A stretch of DNA of 6,438 bases, taken from NCBI GenBank assembly GCA_955651735.1, contig CATPAM010000189.1, positions 1-6,438 on the forward strand, in the 5' to 3' direction. Shown here in pieces: positions 1 through 4,848 of this stretch. This DNA comes from Candidatus Acidiferrales bacterium. GTDB lineage: Bacteria; Acidobacteriota; Terriglobia; Acidiferrales; UBA7541. The notes under the pieces were generated by a model, which saw only the letters and a list, made by a program, of their open reading frames with translations, had not been told where the DNA came from and did not search any database. Every line of letters begins with the position of its first letter. Position 1 is the stretch's first letter. A program made the position numbers and the translations under genes.

Positions 1-143
1 TGTCAACAATTTGTCGATCATTGTCAATCCGTTGTTTCTCAATGGTCTGTAATTGGGTTTGTAGGTGTTTCTTGTGTTCATCATATTGTGCTTGTAATGC
101 ATGGATTTCATTGAATTTCTGACTATTGTCTTCTTCTTTTTCT
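1..143 (-). other. AT-rich foreign-looking segment, coiled-coil-like reading frame
   Basis: This end stretch is about 34% G+C by hand count (48 of 140), against roughly 60% in the genes that follow. One minus-strand frame is open from inside the end of the neighbouring methyltransferase gene to position 2. It reads as a Glu/Lys/Gln/Asp/His-rich helix-like peptide of about 48 residues (for example EIHALQAQYDEHKKHLQTQL), which resembles coiled coil. There is no start codon for that frame within the AT-rich part, so it is not a complete gene. It could be a fragment of a low-GC gene, an intergenic remnant of transfer, or a chimeric contig end. A second minus frame is also open, so the coding reading is only suggestive. 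I recognise no family. Confidence 0.35.
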
Positions 144-1172
144 TCAAGCCGATTTCTCCGAGACCAGCACTTGTTGGGGCATGTCCGGCACGGGATGCAG
201 AGTTGTCTTCGCAAATCCCGCGTTGCGAAACATCTTCTCATACTCCGCGAACGTGTAAGCATCGCCGGAGTCCGTGTTGGCCAGCATTATCAGGCTGAAT
301 GCTGCCGCGGTCGGCGGCGTCACGCGATCTTCATTGGGCACGAACTCCAGTGTGATGGCTTTGCCGCCCGGCTTCAGCGCACTGTGCACGCGCCGCATGA
401 GCTTCTCGCAGGTGGGCATATCGAAGTGATGAAAAATGTTGGTCAACAGCACGTAATCGTAGCCGTTGCCCAAATCCGTCTCAAACGCGCTTCCTTCGCG
501 CACGCTGTAGCGATCCGCCACGCCAAATTTCTGGGCGTTCTCCCGCGCCACTTGCAGCACCGCCGGCCAATCCAGCGCGACGATTTCGGCCCTGGGATTT
601 TTCCGCGCCAGGATGATCCCATACATGCCGTGTCCCGCCGCAATGTCCAGCACTTTGGCGGGCTTGCCTTCTGCGGCGCACAGCAGACCAGCAATAAATT
701 CGGATGAAGGCACGGTAAGCGGGGCAATAGAGCGCGCAAACGCCACCCAGAATTCATCATTGGGTTTGGTGTTGTCGCCTTCCGACCAAACCGAACCGCC
801 GTTGCGCACCGCCAGCGTCAACGAATCAAAGATGCTGCGCGCGCGCTCAGTGCCTAAAAATCCCGCCATCGACGCCAGGCACGCTGGCGATTTGCGGTCC
901 AGAAAAATCGCCGATTCCTGCGTCAGCGCATACTTCCCTTGGTCCTTGGTCAGGAATCCTTGAATGGTCAAGTAGTCGCAAAGAATACGCACGCCTTTTT
1001 CTGACGCCCCGGTTTTTGCGGCGACGGCCGCGGCAGAATTCGCGTCGGCACCAATCGCAGTGAACAAGTCCAGCTCAATTGCCGTCCGCAACACTGCGGT
1101 TTGCTGGAAAGCATTCAGCGCGTGAAAAATTCGTTCCGGCGTGGGCCGTCCCGCTGTCGATGGTGTAGCCAC
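144..1172 (-). CDS. SAM-dependent O-methyltransferase, family-2 type with N-terminal dimerisation domain
   Basis: The 342-residue protein should transfer a methyl group from S-adenosylmethionine to a small hydroxylated substrate in the cytoplasm; the acceptor cannot be told from sequence. Residues about 12-95 form the helical winged-helix dimerisation domain typical of plant and polyketide-type O-methyltransferases (FHALNAFQQTAVLRTAIELD, then a Leu-rich helix ending near QGFLTKDQGKYALT). The Rossmann domain follows: motif I VLDIAAGHG at about 174-182, the ribose-binding acid D201 in ALDWP, NIFHHFD at about 245-251 with a His in the usual catalytic position, and LKPGG at 266-270. The length is normal for the family. 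The start is GTG, chosen because GGAGGA lies 6-7 bases upstream (reverse strand). The C-terminus (QQVLVSEKSA) looks native, so the gene is whole although foreign-looking DNA begins right after its stop. It is a lone gene, divergent from the esterase at 1323. Confidence 0.9.
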   Translation of the reverse strand: MATPSTAGRPTPERIFHALNAFQQTAVLRTAIELDLFTAIGADANSAAAVAAKTGASEKGVRILCDYLTIQGFLTKDQGKYALTQESAIFLDRKSPACLASMAGFLGTERARSIFDSLTLAVRNGGSVWSEGDNTKPNDEFWVAFARSIAPLTVPSSEFIAGLLCAAEGKPAKVLDIAAGHGMYGIILARKNPRAEIVALDWPAVLQVARENAQKFGVADRYSVREGSAFETDLGNGYDYVLLTNIFHHFDMPTCEKLMRRVHSALKPGGKAITLEFVPNEDRVTPPTAAAFSLIMLANTDSGDAYTFAEYEKMFRNAGFAKTTLHPVPDMPQQVLVSEKSA

Positions 1173-1202
1173 AGAGTTCCTCCGTCGTTCGTAAGTGCGT
1201 CT

Positions 1203-1208
1203 ATTCTA
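1203..1208 (-). promoter_or_regulatory. candidate -10 element for the methyltransferase
   Basis: On the minus strand TAGAAT (five of six matches to TATAAT) lies 30 bases before the GTG start of the methyltransferase, a normal distance for a promoter. No good -35 hexamer is visible 16-18 bases further up. The surrounding GTAGAATAGACGCA recurs with one difference ahead of the gene at 4521. Confidence 0.3.
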
Positions 1209-1322
1209 CACGTGGCCCAGCCAAAAATGATTGCTCGCATCGCGCCACTGCTGGCATACTGCCTCACCCCGCACATCTGGTAACACAGGCACCTTGCCGG
1301 TGCTTGGACGAGGCTCGCAAGC

Positions 1323-2051
1323 ATGAAGCGCGAATATCACCGCTGGCGTTCGCCGCGTCTGGGCATCGAACTGGGCGTCGTGGTCTACGGCCACTGGGGA
1401 CCGCCGCTGCTCGGCTTTCCCACCAGCGCCGGCGACGAGTGGGAGCTCGAAGGGCAGGGCATGATCGGCGCTCTCGGCGACTTTATCGACGCCGGCAAAG
1501 TGAAATTTTTCAGCATCAATTCCATTAACGGGCTTTCGTTCTACGACCAGTCCGCGCATCCCTTTCACCGCAGTTACGTGCAGTCCGTCTTCGACTCCTA
1601 CTTGCGCGAAGAAGTCGTGCCCTTCATCTGGAGCAATTGCCAATCGCAAATCGGTATCTCCACCATGGGCATGTCTTTCGGCGCGTACCACGCGGCCAAC
1701 TCGCTCTTCAAGCATCCGGACGTCATCAAGCGCTGCTTCGCGATGTCTGGCGTATACGACCTGAAGAATTTCATGGACGGGATGTACGACGACAATTTTT
1801 ATTTCAACAATCCCGTCGACTACCTGGCCAACCTCAGCGATCCGTGGGTGTACGAGCAGCTCGCCTCCTGCGACATTCACATTGCCACCGGCACCGGCCA
1901 GTGGGAAAACTCCGGCCCGTCGTATCGGCTCTCCGAAATCCTGGCCGGCAAAGGCATTCGCCATTCCCTCGATAATTGGGGCCCGCAAGGCGGCCATGAC
2001 TGGCCGTATTGGAAGCACCAGATGCGCGAATACATCTCCCGCCTTTTCTGA
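1323..2051 (+). CDS. putative esterase, alpha/beta hydrolase (COG4947-like)
   Basis: The 242-residue protein resembles the small bacterial putative-esterase family that begins with a KREYHRW-type strand and a GHWGPPLLGFPTS segment. The nucleophile elbow is GMSFG with Ser118, followed by AYHAANSLFKHPDVI, a standard family run; MSGVYDLKNFMDG follows. The catalytic His is probably His225 in GGHDWPYW. The usual acid position, in a stretch that commonly reads G-x-x-D in relatives as I recall them, is here ATGTGQWENSG (about 188-198). The acid may therefore be Glu195 or lie elsewhere. No signal peptide is visible, so it is probably cytoplasmic. The natural substrate is unknown. The start is ATG with GAGG nine bases upstream, a modest ribosome site. 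It is a single gene divergent from the methyltransferase, with 150 bases between them that hold both promoters and a small GCACC/GGTGC hairpin at 1289-1303. Confidence 0.82.
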   Translation: MKREYHRWRSPRLGIELGVVVYGHWGPPLLGFPTSAGDEWELEGQGMIGALGDFIDAGKVKFFSINSINGLSFYDQSAHPFHRSYVQSVFDSYLREEVVPFIWSNCQSQIGISTMGMSFGAYHAANSLFKHPDVIKRCFAMSGVYDLKNFMDGMYDDNFYFNNPVDYLANLSDPWVYEQLASCDIHIATGTGQWENSGPSYRLSEILAGKGIRHSLDNWGPQGGHDWPYWKHQMREYISRLF

Positions 2052-2067
2052 TTTCCTTGGCGATAGA

Positions 2068-2103
2068 AAGTGGGTAGTGGGCAGTCAGCAAGTGGGTAAT
2101 GGG
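2068..2103 (+). repeat. short imperfect direct repeat AAGTGGGTARTGGG (two copies)
   Basis: Copies at 2068-2081 and 2090-2103 match at 13 of 14 bases, eight bases apart. The second copy can also pair through GTGGGTA (2092-2098) with TACCCAC (2116-2122). It lies in the 179-base spacer between the esterase stop and the OsmC-like start. That spacer otherwise holds no gene. It may be the residue of a dispersed intergenic repeat or part of a weak terminator; there is no T-run. Confidence 0.45.
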
Positions 2104-2220
2104 TGGTTGTTCGGGTACCCACGCCTCCGAGATGTCCCGTAGTAACGAGCAAACGCGGAGAAAAGCAAAATCAATGGAATAGCGCGGTTCCCGTTATGGT
2201 ATATCGGGGGGAATGGTAAA

Positions 2221-2227
2221 GGAGGAG
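2221..2227 (+). promoter_or_regulatory. ribosome binding site that sets the OsmC-like start
   Basis: GGAGGAG sits three bases before ATG at 2231. It lies inside the reading frame that would begin at the earlier in-frame ATG at 2213, so 2231 is the better start. Confidence 0.75.
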
Positions 2228-2230
2228 CCC

Positions 2231-2716
2231 ATGCCAGAGGTTGTGTATGTGTCCAAGTCGCGGTTGGAGCGGAAGCAGGGGCCGCTGCGCGTGGCGCATT
2301 TGCCGGGTGAGTCGCAGCCGGTCATTTATAGCGTGCATGGGGCGATTGCCGAGCACTACAAAGTGGATCCGGCGAAGCTTGGGGAGTCGCACGCAGCGAC
2401 CATCGATTACGTTATTTCGGCGACCGCGGGTTGAATGCTGGGAACCTTTGGAGGTGCGCTGGAAGCGCGCCAAATCGATGCCAGCGATGGAAAGCTCACC
2501 GCGGAAGTCACCGGCGAAGTAGAAACCGAGGACGACGTGCTGGTCATCCGGCGGATCCACGTAGCGATGCGGCTAGTTGCCGCGACGGACCTCCAGGACA
2601 AGATCGAGCGCGTCCACGGCATTTACGCTATGAACTGCCCGCTGTACCGGACGTTGCATAAGGCCATCCAGCTCACGTCGTCGTATGAGCTCGTGCCCAG
2701 CAGCGCCGCACATTAG
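2231..2716 (+). CDS. OsmC-like family protein, probable selenoprotein (in-frame TGA read as Sec68)
   Basis: Read through the TGA at 2432-2434, this gives one 161-residue protein of normal OsmC/YhfA-family length. OsmC-like proteins are dimeric cytoplasmic enzymes that reduce organic hydroperoxides with two conserved cysteines, or serve related thiol roles. The first half ends ATIDYVISATAG and the second continues MLGTFGGALEARQIDAS, which is the unbroken family core in which relatives carry Cys between AxAG and the TF helix. The TGA occupies that catalytic Cys position. The second redox Cys is present as Cys136 in YAMNCPLYRTL. Both halves are in the same frame with no base missing. A stem-loop fitting a bacterial SECIS lies at 2447-2474. 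Sec-containing OsmC-like proteins are a known bacterial selenoprotein family. The start at 2231 is set by GGAGGAG. The alternative, a nonsense mutation or sequencing error, is less likely because of the codon's position. It appears to be a single gene, ending against convergent pirin. Confidence 0.85.
2447..2474 (+). promoter_or_regulatory. candidate bacterial SECIS element
   Basis: In the mRNA, GGUGCGCU (2453-2460) pairs with AGCGCGCC (2464-2471) as eight pairs including one U-G wobble, closed by a three-base GGA loop. Below it UUU (2447-2449) can pair with AAA (2472-2474), leaving GGA (2450-2452) bulged. The apical loop begins 27 bases after the UGA and starts with G. Both features match the known general description of bacterial SECIS hairpins (loop roughly 16-37 bases after UGA, G in the first two loop positions). 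A shorter ACCU/AGGU hairpin at 2444-2455 competes. The folding was done by hand. Confidence 0.6.
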
Positions 2717-2723
2717 GCTGCGA

Positions 2724-2843
2724 CCCTCAAAGGGCTTAGTTGGAATGGCGAGGTAAACTCGCGGCTACAAGGGTGGGGGCCACACTGAGTCGCGCTTGCG
2801 CCCTGGCCGCCCTAAAGGACGGCCTCTACAGGGCCTGCGCCCT
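2724..2843. terminator. hairpin-rich convergent spacer, probable bidirectional termination or REP-like element
   Basis: Between the convergent OsmC-like and pirin genes there are four hairpins: CCCT/AGGG with loop CAA (2724-2734), GCGAG/CTCGC with loop GTAAA (2748-2762), an eight-position GGCCGCCC/GGACGGCC stem with one mismatch and loop TAAA (2805-2824), and AGGGC/GCCCT with loop CTGC (2830-2843). The last reaches into pirin's stop codon. None has a good T-run on either side, so classical intrinsic termination is doubtful. No gene fits in the spacer. The dense small palindromes recall dispersed intergenic repeats. Confidence 0.45.
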
Positions 2844-3772
2844 TATTCTGCGCCCGCTTTCCTCGTGCGGCCTTCTTTTAGGAAGGTGCCTTTTTCCAAT
2901 TCGGTGAAGGCCTGGCGGAGCTGTTCTTGGGTGTTCATTACGATGGGGCCGTACCAGGCTACCGGCTCTTCGAGGGGCTTGCCGGAGACGAGGAGGAAGC
3001 GGATGCCTTCGTCGCCGGCTTGCACGATGACTTCGTCGCCGCGATCGAAGAGGACAAGCGAGCGATTGTCGGCGGCCGAGGGTGGGGCGGTGTCGAGCCA
3101 GCCCACCGACTCGGTGGGGACGGAGAGGGGCTCGCTGGCGTTGCAGAATTTGCCGGAGCCTGCGAAAACGTAGGCGAAGGCGTGGCGGGTGGTCTCGACG
3201 GGCAGAGTTTTCCTGCGGCCGGGGGCTACGGACACATCGAGATAGACGGGATCGGCGGCGATGCCATCGACCGGGCCGCGCTTGCCCCAGAAACTGCCGC
3301 AGACGAGGCGCACGTGCGTGCCGTCGTCGTCGGTAATCTGCGGAATGTCCGGGGATTTCACTTCCTGGTAGCGGGGCGTGGTCATCTTCAGAGAGGCGGG
3401 CAGATTGGCCCACAACTGAAAGCCATGCATTCGGCCGGCGTGATCGCCCTTGGGCATTTCCTGGTGGATGATGCCGCTGCCGGCGGTCATCCACTGGACG
3501 TCACCGGCGGCAATCGCGCCGTGGTTGCCGATGCTGTCGCCGTGCTCGACGGTTCCGGCGAGCACGTAAGTGATGGTCTCGATGCCGCGGTGCGGATGCC
3601 AGGGAAATCCGGCGAGATAATCCTCCGGGACGTCATTGCGAAAATCGTCGAGCAGAAGGAAGGGATCGAACTCGGTGGTGTTACCGAAACCAAAGGCGCG
3701 GCGGAGGTGAACTCCTGCGCCTTCCGTCGTTGGTTTGCTGCGGATGAGCCGCTTCACGGGTCGAATGGACAT
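2843..3772 (-). CDS. pirin family protein (bicupin)
   Basis: The 309-residue protein has the full pirin fold of two cupin domains. The N-terminal cupin (about 20-130) carries all four metal ligands in pirin motifs: His59 and His61 in FPWHPHRGIET, and His103 and Glu105 in GSGIIHQEMP. HGFQLWANLP (about 116-125) is another pirin signature. The C-terminal cupin (about 180-290) lacks metal ligands, as usual. Pirins bind iron; some act as quercetin 2,3-dioxygenases and others as redox-sensing regulators, and sequence alone does not decide. The start at 3772 (MSIRPVKRLI) is preferred over the longer frame from 3832 because GGGAGG stands five bases upstream and relatives begin near here. The frame from 3832 adds 20 residues that look non-native. 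A good promoter lies at 3804-3832. The broken ABM gene lies upstream on the same strand, 110 bases away. Confidence 0.93.
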   Translation of the reverse strand: MSIRPVKRLIRSKPTTEGAGVHLRRAFGFGNTTEFDPFLLLDDFRNDVPEDYLAGFPWHPHRGIETITYVLAGTVEHGDSIGNHGAIAAGDVQWMTAGSGIIHQEMPKGDHAGRMHGFQLWANLPASLKMTTPRYQEVKSPDIPQITDDDGTHVRLVCGSFWGKRGPVDGIAADPVYLDVSVAPGRRKTLPVETTRHAFAYVFAGSGKFCNASEPLSVPTESVGWLDTAPPSAADNRSLVLFDRGDEVIVQAGDEGIRFLLVSGKPLEEPVAWYGPIVMNTQEQLRQAFTELEKGTFLKEGRTRKAGAE

Positions 3773-3777
3773 AACTG

Positions 3778-3783
3778 CCTCCC
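3778..3783 (-). promoter_or_regulatory. ribosome binding site that sets the pirin start
   Basis: GGGAGG on the minus strand lies five bases ahead of ATG at 3772. It selects this start over the in-frame ATG at 3832, which would also lie upstream of or within the predicted promoter. Confidence 0.7.
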
Positions 3784-3803
3784 AAACAAACATCCAACTT
3801 TGC

Positions 3804-3832
3804 AGTCTACGCGGCTGCGCCGGTACTGTCAT
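3804..3832 (-). promoter_or_regulatory. sigma-70-like promoter for pirin
   Basis: On the minus strand ATGACA (3832-3827, five of six to TTGACA) and TAGACT (3809-3804, four of six to TATAAT) are separated by exactly 17 bases. The -10 lies about 31 bases before the pirin ATG. This supports pirin having its own transcript apart from the upstream ABM gene. Confidence 0.5.
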
Positions 3833-3854
3833 TGGGGGAGTGGTTGGAACAGAG

Positions 3855-3871
3855 GTTCTCGGAGCGAGAAC
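3855..3871 (-). terminator. perfect 7-bp inverted repeat after the ABM gene
   Basis: GTTCTCG and CGAGAAC form a perfect seven-pair stem around a three-base loop, 11 bases past the ABM stop. There is no T-run after it on the minus strand, so it may be a weak terminator, an RNA-stabilising stem, or a regulator site ahead of the pirin promoter. Confidence 0.35.
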
Positions 3872-3882
3872 ACTTGAGAGTG

Positions 3883-4171
3883 TCAGTCCATTTGGCGGGT
3901 GCGGACAGCCTTGACCGGATTTGTTACCAGATCGCCGAGTAGACCGAGGAAGCGCTTCATGTGAGGGAATTGGGCATGGGCGTCAAAGGCGCCTTCGTCC
4001 TTCCATGTGGAATGAAGGAAGAAGGTGCCAGAGGCGGCTTTCCTCGTAGAGATGGAGGTCGATGCAGCCAGGCTCGGCGCGAGTTGGTTGCAGGATCGAA
4101 AGCAACTCGTTGCGCAGCGAGTCGAGTTGGCCGGGTTTGACGTCAAAACGCACGAAGACGTGGAAAGACAA
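3883..4171 (-). pseudogene. ABM-domain (antibiotic biosynthesis monooxygenase-like) protein, frameshifted
   Basis: Two overlapping minus frames together give one protein of the ABM ferredoxin-like fold, about 95 residues as is usual. Frame one supplies residues 1-45, from SFHVFVRFDVKPGQLDSLRN to LHLYEES. The +1 frame supplies 50 more, from ASGTFFLHSTWKDEGAFDAH through FPHMKRFL to the TGA. The two join if one base near 4036 is dropped (45 codons, one extra base, 50 codons plus stop). Family members act as small cofactor-independent monooxygenases, for example on quinols, or as uncharacterised YgiN-like proteins. The extra G is not in a homopolymer and no classical slippery site is seen, so a mutation or an assembly error is likelier than programmed shifting. 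The start appears to be TTG at 4171, with AAGGA about ten bases before it. It lies 27 bases after the 61-residue gene, probably in the same transcript. Confidence 0.75.
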
Positions 4172-4198
4172 GGCACGCCGTTCCTTGCATCTGCTGCT

Positions 4199-4384
4199 CT
4201 ATGTTGTGCCTTCCGCTTTTGCTTTGACCATGGCAAGGGCGGCCCGATAGAAGGGCTTCAAGAACTCGGCCGCCGCTGCGGGGCTCTTGGTGGCTTGCTC
4301 GCCCAGAAGACCCTGCAGGTGTCCGTCTTTGAGAAAAATGGTTTGCACCAGGATTGCAGCCGCTGCTTCGTTGCCCGCTTCCAT
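4199..4384 (-). CDS. small hypothetical protein, 61 residues
   Basis: I do not recognise the family. The protein is Ala-rich and looks helical, with a Leu/Gly core (GHLQGLLGEQATKSP) and an amphipathic C-terminal half (AAEFLKPFYRAALAMVKAKA). No membrane segment or signal peptide is clear. AGGAGGAG lies close upstream of the ATG (about eight bases), an excellent ribosome site that supports translation. It is the first gene of a likely two-gene unit with the ABM gene, 27 bases downstream, and it starts divergently from the DUF3565 gene. It could be a partner of the ABM protein, but nothing in the sequence shows that. Confidence 0.65.
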   Translation of the reverse strand: MEAGNEAAAAILVQTIFLKDGHLQGLLGEQATKSPAAAAEFLKPFYRAALAMVKAKAEGTT

Positions 4385-4508
4385 GTTCTGTGCTCCTCCT
4401 AAATGGCTCTTTATTGGCGTAGCAGACGGAGTGTAGCACTTCGCGCAACGGTCGTTGGCGTACCTGATGAGGTTAGAGGAAATTTAAGGACGGGCGCAGG
4501 AATGCGCG

Positions 4509-4514
4509 TAGAAT
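4509..4514 (+). promoter_or_regulatory. candidate -10 element, possibly for a leaderless transcript
   Basis: TAGAAT ends six bases before ATG at 4521, where transcription would normally begin. No ribosome site precedes that ATG. The two facts together suggest a leaderless mRNA, but no clear -35 is visible. Confidence 0.3.
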
Positions 4515-4520
4515 AGAAGC

Positions 4521-4742
4521 ATGAGGCCAATGAAAACCCAATCGGCCGGGATTCTGCGCAAGATCGTTGGGTTTCATATGGATGTGGACCGCAACTGGGT
4601 GGCGGAACTGGAATGCAAGCATCAGAAGCTCGTTCGGAATGATCCGCCGTATACCGACCATCACTGGGTGACGACCGCGCAGGGCCGACTTGAGCATATG
4701 GGGCAGGAATTGAGTTGTTCGGCTTGCCGGCCCGGCGAGTAG
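4521..4742 (+). CDS. DUF3565 domain protein
   Basis: The 73-residue protein matches the DUF3565 pattern throughout: IVGFHMDVDRNWVAELEC (about 15-32), a short KHQKLVRNDPPY stretch, WVTTAQGRLEHMGQEL (about 49-64), and a C-terminal CSAC pair (Cys66, Cys69). Cys32, His34, Cys66 and Cys69 could bind a metal such as zinc; this is inference from spacing. The function of the family is unknown to me, and it is probably a small cytoplasmic protein. The start could be 4521 or the ATG at 4530; neither has a good ribosome site, and a -10-like TAGAAT sits just upstream. It is divergent from the small gene at 4384. The 136 bases between them hold the two promoter regions and nothing else that I can identify. 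Confidence 0.85.
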   Translation: MRPMKTQSAGILRKIVGFHMDVDRNWVAELECKHQKLVRNDPPYTDHHWVTTAQGRLEHMGQELSCSACRPGE

Positions 4743-4796
4743 TTTTCCTTCCGCGCGATCATTTATTTCATAGCTTTTTTCGGATGTCGTGATAGC

Positions 4797-4812
4797 CAAG
4801 GCGCGTGCCTTG
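4797..4812. promoter_or_regulatory. candidate operator palindrome upstream of the SAM hydrolase
   Basis: CAAGGC and GCCTTG are perfect arms around GCGT. The palindrome covers the region where the -35 would lie for the TATACT at 4823, a typical place for a repressor or activator site. The binding protein is unknown. Confidence 0.3.
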
Positions 4813-4822
4813 TGGGTTCGGG

Positions 4823-4828
4823 TATACT
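4823..4828 (+). promoter_or_regulatory. candidate -10 element for the SAM hydrolase lipoprotein
   Basis: TATACT matches TATAAT at five of six positions and lies 20 bases before the ATG at 4849, leaving a short leader that includes the ribosome site. No consensus -35 is present, which fits a promoter needing an activator or another sigma factor. Confidence 0.4.
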
Positions 4829-4837
4829 TTTTGGCCG

Positions 4838-4844
4838 AAGGAGG
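4838..4844 (+). promoter_or_regulatory. ribosome binding site that sets the SAM hydrolase start
   Basis: AAGGAGG lies four bases before ATG at 4849. It excludes the in-frame ATG at 4789 and exposes the lipoprotein signal at the true N-terminus. Confidence 0.8.
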
Positions 4845-4848
4845 CCTG

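Noticed and set aside
126..707. Plus-strand open frame of 193 codons
   Set aside because: It is antisense to the methyltransferase and Arg/His-rich, typical of a shadow frame.
1206..2018. Minus-strand open frame of 270 codons
   Set aside because: It is antisense to the esterase, whose Ser motif and family pattern are clear; there is no recognisable motif in the antisense frame.
2435..2716. Stand-alone 93-residue protein starting at the ATG after the TGA
   Set aside because: It lacks a ribosome site, begins in the middle of the OsmC core and is in frame with the preceding half, so it is the C-terminal part of one selenoprotein.
2927..3877. Long plus-strand open frame of 316 codons
   Set aside because: It is antisense to pirin, is Gly/Ala/Asp-rich as expected for a GC-driven shadow, and matches no family, whereas the opposite strand has full pirin motifs.
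4031..4045. Programmed frameshift in the ABM gene
   Set aside because: No slippery heptamer, no stop-codon pause and no obvious stimulatory structure; a mutation or sequence error is simpler.
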